Shown here: one piece after another, positions 1 to 17,204 of the stretch | How positions within the stretch are numbered: the first letter of the stretch is position 1 | How the letters are laid out: each line of letters opens with the position of its first letter | Origin: Atrina japonica | Lineage: Eukaryota; Mollusca; Bivalvia; Pterioida; Pinnidae | Assembly (NCBI GenBank): GCA_030159075.1 | Contig: BROG01000005.1 | Location: 948,001-1,012,000, forward strand | Direction of reading: 5' to 3' | Length of the DNA stretch: 64,000 nucleotides | Position numbers and translations under genes: made by a program | Notes under the pieces: model-generated | What the model was told of the DNA's origin: nothing | Seen by the model: the letters and a program-made list of their open reading frames with translations, nothing else | Databases searched by the model: none

Positions 1-3976
<3,976 letters not shown>

Positions 3977-4358
3977 CTGGGCCCGAAGTCACCAAATTTA
4001 CTCAGTACTCAACCTCTACTAACTTTTCATGATTTTAAGGGAAATACAACCATAAATTATTCTGTAAGTGGACATGTTGGTATATTGATGGCATACAATT
4101 TTAAATAATGGTGAAAGTTATTGCTCATTTAAAGAAAAATTCCAAAATATTAAAAAATAGTTTGAGTACGTACTCAACGTATTTTTTTCATTTTTTACAG
4201 GAACATCATAAGTGTGACGCAAAATATTATATGTGTCTGATGTCGTAATATGTTTCCTATTCAGCCAAATACGAAGTTCTATGAGCAGCTAGGTAGTCAA
4301 AATAAAAAAATATAAGTTGAGCTTGAGTATTGAGTAAATTTCGTGACTTCGGGCCCTG
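3977..4358. mobile_element. MITE with CTG target duplication (family M1, copy 1; PIF/Harbinger-type)
   Basis: The terminal inverted repeats begin GGCCCGAAGTCAC and extend about 30-35 bp, including an internal ACTCAATACTCAA-like stretch. The element is 3980-4355, flanked on both sides by CTG. It has no coding capacity. Copies 2 and 3 at 16628-17023 and 62241-62619 share the interior. By established knowledge, 3-bp CWG or TWA duplications are typical of PIF/Harbinger elements. Confidence 0.82.
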
Positions 4359-7065
4359 TTGAGACTATTGTAGAATAACCTATACATTATTACTATTTCT
4401 TTTCAATATGAGCAGTTTTGACAACGAGAAAGAGAGAAAAATCTATATTAGTGGTACGGCATCTATTCTTGGACAATACCTATTATCGGGCACTTTCTCA
4501 CTGAACGTGAATGAACAATATGTTTCGAGATTTTATAAATACATCGTCTGCTTTTAAACAATGAATAAAGCATGTTACAAAAATTAACCGTATAATCACT
4601 AATTCTTCCATCGTACTATCCATCCTTTTCTTTTCAAAAGCGGGGACATGACGTCTCTCGCTCAGCGTAAATACATGGTTCTGCTGTCAGATAATTGGTC
4701 CACCTACAGCCACGATTCAGGTTGGAGTTTTTAAATGTGCTAAATTCACTTTTTCGTATTTTCCACCAAGACGTATTAGATCATATTGTATCTAAAGGTA
4801 ACCAATTATGAACTAAGGATATTCGGTAAAAACACCAATTTTCGCTCGATAATAGGTACCGTTCCAGTCAAAAAAAAGGTGTGCGTTTCATCCGAAGTGA
4901 AAATAAATTTCTTACATTTTATGATGTAAAGCTTCAGTTGTTCGTTTGTTTAGTAATTATAAAGAGAGAGGGAAGTAAAATATATAATATATCTAGCATA
5001 TTTATACAGTAAATGAATTAAATACTGCAAAACTGAGGGGATGAACACGAAGTAGATTTTTAATTTCTTCCACTCATTTAACAATTTTGACCGTGTATTG
5101 TCTATACTGTTTTACAGCACAGTCAGCATTTTTCCTTTTGCCTCATTAAATAAAAACATTTCTTCCCATGTCTTTTCTTTTATTTAATTATTTTTATTTT
5201 TTTGCCTATAGAACTTGTATCATTAAGATACAAAATATTATAAGATATCTAGCACCTTTTTTTACAACATCGTTAGATTAGTTGGTACATTTGGAAATCA
5301 AATGCGTTTGCATGCTTTATCTTTGTCAGAAATATATCTACGGATAACTGAGAACATTCCATTGTAAAATAATCTTATAATAAATTTATTTTTAATTTTT
5401 ATCGTATATCATAATGAAAATTATTATTATATTATTAGCATTAAGTAATTTTAAACAGGTGTAAACTTGGAAATTCTTGGTTTTCCTGTAAATGAAAGGA
5501 GAAGCCATACAATATGATAATAAACCTGTCTTGTTCTATTTCCCCCACACTAAGTAACCTTTCACAAATAAAAGATGTACGTTTTTTTTATATTCACAGC
5601 TATATGGGATATCCGTAGTTCACGTCCATAAATATGTACACTACTAACATATATATCAAAGCCATTGTTTTGTATAAAAATGAAAAACACGCATCTTAAG
5701 CTTCTTACTGCAACAATGCTTTTTATGTACCTCGGTACAAGAGAGAACTAACGCTTACTCGGCCATAAACAAAGCTTTTGAAAACCAGAGAACCTGATTA
5801 GGACGTGATTAGATAACCGTTTAAACTAGCTATAGGTAGGATGAATTATTTCAATTTTAGAACTGAGAAATAAATCACAAAGTATACATGTCACTTCAAT
5901 CATACAAAAATGTTACAATCAAATCATTTCATTTGAATAAAAATGCTTTTCATTAGCCATTTACATAGATAACTTAATGTATTTCTTGCAGTTTTCGGCA
6001 TAAATGGTTTTCATACTTATCCATTCTGGTAGATATTAATATATAGCGAGTACTCGGACATAAGTAAGGTGTTCGATTACTCATCAGCATTATTGTAATC
6101 CCTAGAAATGACGTCATCAGCCATATTTACATCTCCATTTTGCTGATATTCATAATAAATACAATAAATTCAACTTCGTGACTACCATAAAAGAGCTAAC
6201 AGCTGGTGATAACAGTTGACCAATATGTTGTTGACTATGACGAGTGTGATCAATTACAATAATAAAGGTTGATTAGCGAATTAGCGAAATAATCAATGCG
6301 TGTGTTATGTGATCAGTCTATACCATGTACTAGTGATGACGTCAATTCCCAAATTGCAGGACCGTGCTTAGTTTTACTTTTACATATCAAAATTAATACC
6401 ATGCTATCAGTACAGCAAAATTATCAGTTTATTTACACCGTGTTAATTTCACACACTATCTCGGTGAGTGGCATTGCTTTACTGATACATCGATCAATTT
6501 TCCTTTCATTAAGATCATTCTGAAGTAATTTATATTTCCTGTATATATTATATATAATATTACTGGTAAAAAGTATATCAATGTCTTGTAAAATGAAAAT
6601 GTGATACTGTTTACTACTAGTAAATCCTGATTGGGGCAACATATTTCCCGACAATGTCTGAAATACAAGCATATAGATATAAGAAGAATAATATACCCTC
6701 TTCACAAAACCGGGGTACTGAAACTTTGGACGGAAAATGATACAGATTCCCGAAAAAACATAAACGTCGTCACGGTTACTCTTTGTTTCCTGATGTCATT
6801 TACTGGGAACCTATATCATTTTGCTCTCCAAAGTTACATGACTGCAGTTATCGTGAGAAGTATATACAAAACCTCGAAAAAAGACATCAAAATGATAAAA
6901 AAAATTGCTGTCAAAAGATACAGAACTGCAGTTAACGGAAAAAAGTGTATATTACTCTGCTTAACTCAGATCAGCTACTTGTACCATTTTAATTGAGAAA
7001 TTTTAGTATTCATAAAGTTCGCAGTTAAAATGGTACTTTACGTAGATAATGATCATACTGGCTAA
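4359..7065. other. No gene seen
   Basis: AT-rich sequence. The longest frame (6631-6996, plus strand, 121 codons) matches no family I recognise, and its composition is like the surrounding DNA. Confidence 0.45.
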
Positions 7066-7290
7066 GAAGATATATACTGTAGAAGTTCCAACAGATATTC
7101 GATACTTTAACTCCATTAGAATACAACAAACTAGATATAACAACGGTGTCAACACGATGGGATCAAGTGTCCGGACACAGCCAGTATCCTCTGTAATAAT
7201 GCCACACCCAACGCAAATGTTCCATGGATAACTCTCGAGTTTTGTGAAAAGGTCAAGTTTGGTAAAAAGGTCATATATATATTAACAATC
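7066..7290 (+). repeat. Dispersed repeat family R1, copy 1
   Basis: Shares an ordered series of motifs with 9246-9445 and 58614-58795: ACAACAAACTAGATATAAC, ACAACGGTGTCAACACGA, GATGGGATCAAGTGTCCG, then a CCACACCC block and ATGTTCCATGGAT. Not coding. The class of the parent element is not identified. Confidence 0.6.
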
Positions 7291-7883
7291 CTTATCTTAT
7301 CCTCCGTCATTTTTCTAACCGGTGTACGAAATCTAATGTCAGACCTTCACAATATTCCTCGCTTTCCTTTCATTGCGAGATCTTCTCACTAATCCTGCCT
7401 GATGCCTTTCATTCAAGTTAGAAGTCTTAAGTTTACTAAACCAATTCGACTGGATTTCCATTAGTTTTAATTATGCCCGGCGCTCATTCCTGCTGTATGA
7501 TCTTTGATAATGCACATATGTTGTATATTAGCATTTATATCAATATGTAATTTTAACTGAAGTCTAAAAGAAATAACACACGTACACTTTTCCATCAAAT
7601 CGATTCAATATTTATTATTCAATAATCTTCACGTAAGACATAAGTCATGTGTTATCTACTTAGACTTTTAAAATATGACCTGCAATTTTGTATCAAAACG
7701 AAATTAAAAATGCAGTTTATATTTTTAACCTACAATAAAGGATTTTACCAAGGTTAATAATCTTGCAAAATGATTCTCTCCTGTGTGTATGAATTTCAAG
7801 TAAATAACAGAAAGAAAAATATAGATATATAGATAGATCCACATTTTTTCTACTTAGATGGATATAAAATATCAAACAAGAGG

Positions 7884-8066
7884 TATACACAGGCACAAAC
7901 AATTTAAATTCCTATATATTTTGTAAAAATTGCTTGAGAAACCCAGTTTTGGCACTTTTTCAATTGCAATTAATCTCACTCTTCCTATTTGTATATGAAT
8001 ACCACACCTTGTCTGACCTTATTTTCATAAAATATAAAAAAATATAAAATTGTTATGCCTGTGCGT
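7884..8066. mobile_element. Palindromic MITE-like repeat (family M3, copy 1)
   Basis: Imperfect long inverted repeat. The left arm runs through TATACACAGGCAC and TATATATTTTGTAAAA, and the right arm returns as ATAAAATATAAAAAA and TTGTTATGCCTGTGCG. The centre contains GAGAAACCCAGTTTTGGCA, which is also the centre of the copy at 53734-53936. No TSD was resolved. Confidence 0.5.
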
Positions 8067-8399
8067 AGCTCTGACCTGTTATTGTATATCAAGTACAAAA
8101 AAAATATTTTTATGAACACAGCTAACGGCCCCTTTAAGCTACAATTTGTCGCTTGTCTTAAAGAAGTATTAGCCATAACCTTTATAGAATCTTTTATCCT
8201 AAATGTTTCTTGTATTATTGCATTGTCATTGTATAGAATTATGATTGTATAAAATTTAGAATAGAATTTTTTTACTAATAGAAATACCGTCTTATGGACA
8301 TTTTATTTTTACACTAGACGAAATAATGACATCACAATGTTGAGAGATGACATAATATTAAGATGATTTCATTATAGAATAATCCATAGAATTATAGCT

Positions 8400-8760
8400 A
8401 CATTTACACTCTTACTCAGAATTTGGTTAAGGAGTTCAAATCCTTGTATATCCAGAGACATTAAGTCATCTATTTTATAATTGTAAATTGTCTAAGCTAT
8501 TTTGGGAGTTATGCAAATAGTCATGGGTTATATGTAAGTATAATGAACACCTTAAAGATAAAATTGGGAAAATACATTTATATATAGCTTGCATGATATA
8601 CTATAAACTTAAACTTAAACAGTATGGATTAATTATATTCTTGAAGTACAGATTGAATTTATTGGTATTGATACTATTTTTGGAAGAATAAATAAAATCA
8701 TATAGACCATTTAATTTGGTGATGTGCTTAATAAAAGATATAGAGACAGAAAATGAATAA
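8400..8760 (+). pseudogene. Degenerate LINE C-terminal fragment (zinc-binding region after the RT)
   Basis: Around 8440-8510 a frame reads ETLSHLFYNCKLSKLFWEL, close to the HLF..C...LFW signature seen after the reverse transcriptase domain in L1/Tx1-type LINEs. Stops and frame breaks follow. The parent clade is not resolved. Confidence 0.42.
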
Positions 8761-9095
8761 CAAATTCAGTCTGCGTAAAAATATAGTCATTACTGCATAA
8801 AATTAGAAATATGCATTGCAAGAAAAAAATTTTAAAATAAACTTCAATTTAGGTAATTTTGAAATGAATGTGGTTCCTTCAGGGAATAACTTACAATGTG
8901 AATTAGTATTCAAAAAAGACAGATGATCTTTCATGCCATTTTAAAGGAAGAAAACATATATTTTTTGTTGTATCTCCATGCAAATAGTCATGGGCTATAT
9001 ATGTAAGTACAATGTACACTTAAAAGATAAAATTGAAACAATAAATTCACATATAGCTTGCATGATATAATACAAGCTTAAACATTTATATAATA
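8509..9095 (+). repeat. Pair of diverged direct repeats
   Basis: A block of about 115 bp at 8509-8625 (ATGCAAATAGTCATGGGTTA through ATATAGCTTGCATGATATA) recurs at 8980-9095 with scattered differences. It is part of the LINE-derived region or a local duplication of it. Confidence 0.7.
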
Positions 9096-9245
9096 TATAA
9101 AAAAATCTCAGATACCAAAGTATAAATTATTTGGATGTCCAGGATATAGGTACAGATCTGGTAAAAAACGAACAAACACGGACCTCTTGAAATCAAGAGG
9201 TGGGATCAGGTGCCATGGAGGAGTAAGTTTGATAAATTATTAATA
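9085..9245 (+). repeat. Dispersed repeat family R2, copy 1
   Basis: Carries CAGATACCAAAGTATAAAT, then GGATGTCCAGGATA, GATCTGGTAAAAAACG and GTGGGATCAGGTGCCATGG. Related copies are at 20281-20440 (plus), 30775-30860 (minus), 36000-36085 (minus) and a fragment near 34880-34910. Confidence 0.6.
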
Positions 9246-9445
9246 GATGACTATGGGGTATAATGAAGAAGTACCAATAGATAATGGAAACTCCACATAC
9301 ATTAGAATACAACAAATTAGATAATTAGATAAACAACGGTATCAACACGAAGAACAAATCCGAAACGAGATGGGATCAGGTGTCAGGAAGGAGTCAGCGT
9401 CTACTGTTAGCATGCCACATCCGTCGTAAATGATCCATGAAGTAT
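9246..9445 (+). repeat. Dispersed repeat family R1, copy 2
   Basis: Begins GAAGAAGTACCAATAGATA and continues through AATACAACAAATTAGATA and GAGATGGGATCAGGTGTC to CATGCCACATCCG. It abuts R2, so the two may be parts of one larger element. A fragment of the same start lies at 55446-55480. Confidence 0.6.
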
Positions 9446-11110
9446 CTGATACATGTGTATTTATGTTTTATTCATCCAGATTTACAATTAGAAAATTTAC
9501 CTTTATTTACGGATTTAAATATTGTTGACGGTTGATTGGGTGAGTGAAAGGTATGTGTTCGTCAATCTGGTATAATGCATTTAAACTATGGCAATTACGT
9601 GTCTATTTCAGGTTGATACAATGTATGTGTCTCTGTATTTGACTTTTTAATATTGCAGGGAACAGTATGGATTTGTGAGGTATTTGTCACAGGCATGGTA
9701 AGAAACGTTATAAAATAGTGATACTGAAGTTATTTCTATTTATGTTATGATCATTATGATTAGTAGAAGGCAAGTTCAATAGTATTACATTTAATTAGCA
9801 CACATTCGTAACAGCAAGTCATATTGCAATTATAAATTCTTTTTAAAATAACAATAAGTTGTAGTAGCAGTTAACATATAAAATATTTATCTATTTTTAT
9901 GTTCAAAGTAAATTATGCCTAAAAGTAAGGTTAACATGATCAAATGTTTTAAATTTCAATATTTTTCTTACATTCATTTGTTATAAATTAATAATATAAA
10001 ATCCATTATTTTTTTAGAATTACAGATAGGTTTCTTCAGTGGGCATTGCTCGAAACAATAGTATGTTGTTTAAGTCCAGTAAGCGTTTGGGAAACATATA
10101 GTGTCCTGTCAAATCATAAATCAAAACACCTGGTCCGCTTTGGAGATAGATGATTTAACGACGTCAGCCACTATATAGATTTTATATTGATATTCAAATG
10201 GCAACAGCGAAGCGCATAGTGTTAACTCTAGAACAACGAAACATGAATCATGTGATCAATTAAAATGCATTCCATGTCTTTTCAAAATCAAAAGGTGAAC
10301 AAGATATAAAATAAACATTGATATTTTTTTTATTCTCGCACTTTTTGGGTTATCTCAATTAAAAAACGTTATGTGACCCTTTTCTGCACCTATTCCTCAC
10401 ATTCATTTACAACATTTTAAACTGTATGCCACAGTATGAACAATTATAGTATAGTTTTTTGCTTTATATTTCTTTTTGTCATTGTTTTGCTTTCTCATGA
10501 TAAATAAGTTGAACAGTACAATATATAGGAAGCTGGCATTTATACCAATTATATCGACTTCCATCATAAACATTTCTTATGTGCTTGAATTTTGTATTGT
10601 CATAAACCAATATAGGCTGTCGTCGGATTTTATCTGCATAATTTAGAAAGAATTTAGCTGATGATTAAAAGCCAAATGCATTCTTATTATTAGAATAAAT
10701 TGGTTTAAGGTAAACCTTTGTGACCGTAATTTTGTATCCGCCATCGCTCTGATGATCGGGAATGTACACGAAAATTACCCAGTGTCGAGGAAGTACGAGT
10801 GATTAGCAGAAGACAACATTGTATCGAAGACAGAATTGGATATAAGTACCTGTATCTGTTTCAAACTCAAGTGCAAAATCATTATTATATGTGGATAGGC
10901 AATACTGCTTCGAACCGCGGTTTTTTTCTGATACACTGTATTTATTTCTATTCAATAGGTTTTCGGAGATTTAATTTTAACAAAATGGTCAAGAGTTAAT
11001 TTGATATTTTCCCACAAAATGCCGTTTATATAACTAACGACAGCTAATATTGCTTTAATATAAATAAAATTATCAGATTAATAATATTTGTTTCACAGTT
11101 TTGAAGCAGT

Positions 11111-11115
<5 letters not shown>
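9446..11115. other. No gene seen
   Basis: AT-rich sequence without recognisable exon, repeat family or RNA gene. Confidence 0.45.

Positions 11116-11180
<65 letters not shown>
11116..11180. repeat. (CA)n microsatellite
   Basis: Perfect CA dinucleotide tract of about 65 bp. Confidence 0.98.
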
Positions 11181-11181
<1 letters not shown>

Positions 11182-12062
11182 TTGTATTCCGTTAACGAAA
11201 ATTGCATATAACATAAATTGACGCAATGTAAAGAGAGATAACTCCGTCGAAGTTATTTCATCTATTTGAAAAATCACATATGCTATGTTGACTTTGTTAT
11301 TTGATTGAAATAATTTGATATGATATGATTTCTTTATTTCCTTCCGTGGAAAAGATTAGAAATAGCAAATGAAACATCTAGAAATATAAGTATGAAAAAA
11401 CTTTGTAATATAACAAATCGAGCAGTTTTACAAACTAGTAACTTGTTTGCAACAAGTAACTTATTGGCAACGCTATAAGATTATTTATGTCTTTTTAATA
11501 CAGTATTTTTATACACAACTTTATAAAATAAAGTTTGATGTATAAACACTACGCATCTAGAGAATATATTGTATTCTACAAAGCATAAGAGTTGATTTTT
11601 ACTATATCTTTTAAGGATTGAACGTTATTTTTACTGCGTATACGGCAGCCTAAGTATGAACGCTGATGTCAAGGCACATATTCTTTGGAGCGCGTTAGGA
11701 TTATTTTTTAGTGTTACATATAATTTCTTTACAGTTATCTTTCTTCGGTTTTGGTCTGCAACAATTCGTTTCAGCTATGACTTGCTTCCACATCTAACCC
11801 GTCCTAATAGTTACAATTGACTGGGCCATCAGAAAAATCATTGCAGAAAAGCCCAGAGGCATCCAGTGGACGCTATTTCTCACCATGAAGACCTCGATTT
11901 TGTATACGACCTGCCCGAAACACTTCCGCATCAAACCAGAACTGGAAAAAACTGGTCTCAAGCAGGCAGAATTTGGCATCAGCTTATCACTAACCTAAAA
12001 GTCAACACCAACACAAAATTACCAGTAAACATTAAAGGTGAAAAATTGAACATGTTGAAGAC

Positions 12063-12128
12063 TGGATTATTTTTTAGTGTTACATGAAGGCTGTCCAGGT
12101 GTTGAAGACTTCAATACCTGGACAGCCT
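12063..12128. other. Templated insertion and 42-bp inverted repeat inside the LINE remnant
   Basis: 12063-12109 interrupts the LINE frame and is bounded by two copies of TGTTGAAGAC (12053-12062 and 12100-12109). It consists of a 22-bp copy of 11698-11719 followed by an inverted copy of the downstream CCTGGACAGCCTT. The result is a 21-bp-arm inverted repeat (12087-12128) with one mismatch. Confidence 0.8.
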
Positions 12129-12428
12129 TATCAGAAGAAAATACATCACGCCGAGACTATTCCGCGATGCATTTGCCCAACCCCAGGCTATCTGAAAGCC
12201 AAATGGACCAAACCTGTGTTGCTGTATGGCTCTAAATGCTGGAGAACCACTGAAGCAGACATGAGCAAGATTGAAGCATTCCACAACGACTGTTTAAGAA
12301 AATTTGGTCTGTATAAATATCCAACGAAGAGCTGTTTAGATCTTATGGCTGCCAGAGTGCTGTTCAAGACATCAAGAAAGACGCCTTTAATAGCTGGTCC
12401 ATGTCTTTCAACTAACACCTAACCGAAC

Positions 12429-12706
12429 ACCAAGATAGCCGGAGCCAGCCTGGCTCAGTTGGTAATGCGCTCCACTCTTGATCATGAGGTCGCGATTTCG
12501 AGTCCAGCCGACGACCTTCGGATGAGACATTAAAAACCGAGGTCCCATGACACAGTAGGTGTCGGCACGTTAAAGAACCCTCACTGATGAATGACCGTAA
12601 GTGCAAAGCATAGACCAAACTTTGAAGCCATTCAAAGGCATGAGTGAAAGATTCTTGAGTGGGACGTTGAATAACAATCCAACCAACCAACCAACCAAGA
12701 TAGCCG
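12429..12706 (+). mobile_element. tRNA-derived SINE with 13-bp target duplication
   Basis: The element is roughly 12442-12693. Its pol III A box is TGGCTCAGTTGG and its degenerate B box is ATTTCGAGTCC. A conserved core follows (TTCGGATGAGACATT, CACGTTAAAGAACCCTCACT), then a GACGTTGAATAACAATCC end and a (CCAA)n tail. ACCAAGATAGCCG flanks both sides (12429-12441 and 12694-12706). It belongs to the same family as the copy at 54665-54944. Confidence 0.92.
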
Positions 12707-13103
12707 TACATTGGACAACATCAGGAAAAAGAAAACCAGGAAGACCCAGAAATTACATGGCACAGGACAGTGGCAATTTACCTGCAAGAGATTGGCAACG
12801 CCTTGGGGAGATATCCAATCTTGGACGAAGAGGATAAGTAAGTTATTGCGTTTAGCTCTGCTATGAAAAAATTGTTTATAGTATCACGATGTAACTTCAC
12901 ATGATGATAACATATAATGAAATTAGTTGGCCTATCCATCATTTTTTAACTTGACCTTCACCTTTGACATTGATTCCCCAAACTTTAGATGTATTGATTC
13001 GTAATTTGTCATACTGCTTTTAGAGCGTTTTATTGATATATATATATTTTTTCATTTTCGACCTTGTCATACTTCCCCGTAAGTATAGTAAGACCAATTT
13101 AAC

Positions 13104-13353
13104 CTGGCGGGATGGAGTCTTGTGAACTCTTTTTTTGACCTGGGCGAGTTTAAATTTTAGGTGATAAAGCACAACCTTAAAATTACACTAGCTAGAGTAA
13201 TCGTTCCTAATTGTCATCGTTCATAAGACAGTATCCAGTGAGGAATAAAACGTTTTTCCTGTGCAGCTTTTGATAACCGAAAAGTCAGTAAAATTATCCG
13301 TATGATAATCCAAAGGTTACTCCGACCCGCCATCTTATGTGAATCGGACAATA
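13104..13353 (+). repeat. Dispersed repeat family R3, copy 1
   Basis: About 250 bp, from CTGGCGGGATGGAGTCTTGT to CGACCCGCCATCTTATGTGA. An inverted copy lies at 41288-41545 with roughly 80% apparent similarity. No ORF and no clear terminal inverted repeat. Confidence 0.75.
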
Positions 13354-16300
13354 AAGAGATCATATATGAAATTTGTTAAGGAAATGTATCAATATGTAAA
13401 CTTAATCTTGATTACGCTCCTTTAAAGTAACAGAGTTTGAAAAAAAATCCGAAAAATCCGAAAATTAATTGTGAATTTTAGAAATTACTATGATAGCGTT
13501 CTCAATGGAAATTTTTGTTCAAAGTTATTGAACAGAAACAAATATTTTATTATTGTGGCAATTAAGCACTGTATAAATATAAAGAGTAAAAGGAAGTGAT
13601 AAAACCCCGAGAATCATAAAAACTAACATCTTTACTAATTCGGAGATGATCTGCCAAAGAGCGTATACGTAAAGATAACAGGGACATTAATATCTTAAGA
13701 CATCACAAAAAATTTGAAAGTTGATATGTAAAACTGTAGTTTTCACACAGAAAATAACACATCATCATGGAAAAATGAGAAATGAAAAGGTAAATCGAAA
13801 AATAAATATGTGTACCAAATAATCAATCAATCAAGACTTAAGTAGGAAGACCTTAATATCGCATATTATCAAAACATATCTATGTATTAAAGTCAAAGAC
13901 GTTCGGTCTGTCATGGGAATTTCTTTGAAAAGACGACCCATTTGTTTCCCAACGTATTACACAAATAACTTCGGAATATGAGCCAAAATGCATTATATAC
14001 GTTTTACTGCATGAGAAAATGCTATTCCAAATCACACACACATAAACATATAGGACCCAAAGTTACAACGTTTCAATATTAGTGTCGGTCACTCGTGTTC
14101 CAAACATATATTGGTCCTATAATTAATGCTAGAATATAAACATCGCGGTCATTGCATATATTTAAAATACCTGTGGTGGTAACTTATATAGAAAGCATGC
14201 TTTTTATTATTTGGAAAAAAATCTAGGATTAACAAAGAAAAACTTATTTAACTGGAGAAAAAACAGGCTTCAACTCAATTATGTGATTTGGCATATATCT
14301 ATGTATTTACTCGAAATGATACACGGGTATCTGAGATTGATATATACACACATTCTAACAATTTTGAAACCTAAATTAAGAGGCCACTCGGTGACTGCTT
14401 AATACAGGTTAGACTTATATTTACATATACCACGTGGGATTGAAATTTGAAAATCATTTATCGACAGTTATGCAGATGGTATTCTGTTCCGAAAAAAACT
14501 ATTTTGAAGATAAACAATAAATTTCATAGTTCGTAACATCAACAACAACTCTACTAAACTGAAAATGATAATTAAATAAATTATCGACAAATAAATGCTG
14601 AGAATGGTAATTAGGTGACATTCTCTGTGACGGCAGGCTGTATATAAATGTTGGGAAGTAGACAGGCGGGAGTTCCTATATAATGCCATATGAATTATGA
14701 AGCTGGAAGAAAAGGTTTTTGTAAGCGATATCTTGATATTCAGCAAAAACAATAACAAGTTATGTGAAAAAGGAAGCAATTAGAATTAGTGATAGACAAA
14801 CACATACTTTCTTGTGAAACAAGAGCGATAGATGATGCCAATTAGCCATTATTTATGTTCTTGCACATATTTATCTATAATCATGATTCAGAAAGCATCG
14901 AAAAAAAGAATGTGACATGAGGCTTTTTATAGCCTTCCGAAATGAAATAGATGCAGGAGCCAATTGCTGGAATAATCTTGGAAGTGTGTATTTATAATAA
15001 GTGTCGCCTTTTTGTAGACTGTAGGGTGGACGTCTGTTAAAATATAAACATAAATTTTGGAGACTTATGTTTCTTCTGTATGCTGAATTAAAAGCAGCGT
15101 AGCTTGTTCGTGGCTAAGAGAGAAGAGAGCGAGCAATAACTTGTGATTCCATAGCAGTGATTTGGAAGGGTAAAAAAACATCTGTGTTATATTGCTTCAC
15201 ATTTGAAATAGAATAATTCTAGGAAGAAGGCTTTTTCAATAAAAACAAACATCTAAAACATTCGTCATGCCAGTTTTCCCTCTGAACTGAGAATATCATA
15301 TACGTAATTATTTATCTATTTTAGCCCTATCCCTTGTGAGGTGTTGTTCTCCTATGGTGTTGTCTAAAGTTTACAGTTTACAAAGGAAAGAGTTATTAAT
15401 TATATATTTCATAGAAACACGTGTAAAACTCTTGTTTTAACCCGAAAAGGTGCGTAATATTTTACAACTTAAAGTGATTTGACTGTTGTATCTTTGGCTT
15501 ATTGCATTCCACGTCATGGTCGTGTTTATTGTAAAAAAAACGCAATTTAGCCAGAGGAATAACTGAACAGCGGCGTATAGTTCCACGGGAAATTGATCAC
15601 ATAGATACACTTAACTTGTCAGGTATAGTCACCGGTTATTAAGAGTAGATAGATAGATAATGGACAAGTTAGACCGCTGTTATTAAACAAATCAAAATTG
15701 TCGAAGCTATGTGATGCATTAAGTTCCATAAAGCTTAAACTGATCTTAAATATAAACAATTTAAGAAAAGAAACATATCATTTTCACGTGTGTTGTAACT
15801 GGAATAAGGATATCGTTCTTGATTACTAAAATGTTGAAGTATGAAAGTGATCACTGCCGTTATAAAATCATAAGGGAGATAACTCTTACTTTCTTGAGCT
15901 TTAACAGATGTTTCAATTCAATGAGTACCCACCGAGTATATTTCAATACCTCTTGTCAAATGCAAACAACACGTATGCAATAGTTTAATAGTTTATAAAG
16001 GGATTGTACCTATTATCTCTCCATACTCGTGGTATCTGCTGTGATATCTGTCTGTCAATATCTATCACTTAGAAAGAAGAGGTTGCTATGCAAACATTCC
16101 TTCTTTGAGTAAATAAATGTGTTTGAAAGAATTTTCTTTTTTGTTCACATTGTGGGTTATTTAAATGTTGTTGTCTGTTATTTTATTCATATTTTACATC
16201 CAGTCTTTTGTACATCTATCATTTGTATAAACATTATTTGTTTATTGCTTTAAGATATTGTGGTACTAAAATGAGTATTCGCTATTCCAATAGATGTTAT

Positions 16301-16624
16301 CTAATAACAACAAATTAATGGTATGTTTAACCAGTTTATCATTGGTATTACTTATCGTTATCAATTTTGTTTTCTTTAATCTGACCCAAACATTTGGATT
16401 AACATAATTTCTGTTAGAACTTTTTTTTTCTTTTAATAATAGATATATGAAAAAAATGTCTGTGAATGTGTAAATGAAGATTGTGAAAACTGATTATTTG
16501 ACTCGCTATGTGTATTATTCAATTTGATTTCGGTATTGTTGGAGTTGAAAATAGTTCTGTGACACTGGCGATCTGCGCCATAATACTTGTAAATCACAAA
16601 AGACACAAAGCAGGATTATCTCCC
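13354..16624. other. No gene seen
   Basis: AT-rich sequence. A GATA run is at 15646-15660. Short frames on either strand match nothing recognisable. Confidence 0.45.
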
Positions 16625-17026
16625 CTGGGCACTTAGTCGGCAAATTTACACAGAAATCAGCTCAACTAACGTATCACGAATTTAAGGTAAAACCTCGCAA
16701 TATTTTCTGTAACTTGAAATGTTTGTATATTGACAACACACGGTTGTAAATAATGATCAAAAGTATTGCTCATCTGAAGAAAACCACTTGAAATATTAAA
16801 AAATTGTTTGAAGAGTACTCAAATTTTGAGTACTTTACTCAACGTATTTATTCTTTTTTTACGGGAAAATCATAAGTGTAACGGAAATAGTTATATGAGA
16901 AAGACAAAAATCATAAAATAATTCTAATCAATCAAACCAAAAAGTTTGGCAAACGGTGATAAAATCAAAATAATAAAATAAACGTTGAGCTTGAGTATTG
17001 TGTAAATTTGGTGACTTCGGGTTCAG
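16625..17026. mobile_element. MITE family M1, copy 2 (diverged)
   Basis: The interior and both ends match copies 1 and 3. The left end has decayed to GGCACTTAGTCGGCAAATTT, while the right end still reads AAATTTGGTGACTTCGG. The flanks are CTG (16625-16627) and CAG (17024-17026), consistent with a mutated CWG duplication. Confidence 0.75.
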
Positions 17027-17204
17027 GGTTGCCTCTGTTCCTGGTGCAATACAAGAAAATTATGAAATAATTGTGTTCCTCTATAATCCAAGGAAACAAT
17101 TGTAGAAATGAAAATGTTGTTTGCCGAAGTATTTGTGTTGGTATACACCGTAAAATTGGGGTACTTTAGTACAAATATTATAAACATAATACCAAAATTA
17201 TAAT

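Larger units (their letters stand above)
11755..12838 (+). pseudogene. 3' end of a non-LTR retrotransposon (RTE-like), broken and SINE-interrupted
   Basis: Fragments in shifting frames follow the order of the end of a LINE ORF2. They are VTIDWAIRKIIAEKPRGIQWT (11800-11870), a DLDFVYDL version of the palm FADD region, VKVNTN..PVNIKGEKL (about 12000-12050), PVLLYGSKCWRTTEADMSKI (12210-12270), and after a SINE insertion WTTSGKRKPGRPRN (12715-12760) and ARDWQRLGEI. The GKRKPGRPR and LLYGSxCWR signatures are typical of endonuclease/RT LINE tails. The catalytic FADD is altered and frames are broken at 11880, 12063 and 12442, so it is inactive. The clade (RTE versus CR1-like) is not proven. Confidence 0.82.

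Noticed and set aside
6631..6996. 121-codon plus-strand frame as a gene
   Set aside because: It overlaps an open frame on the other strand, has the base composition of its surroundings, has no recognisable domain and lacks splice or start context.
12412..12711. 99-codon minus-strand frame
   Set aside because: It is the other strand of the SINE inserted in the LINE remnant.
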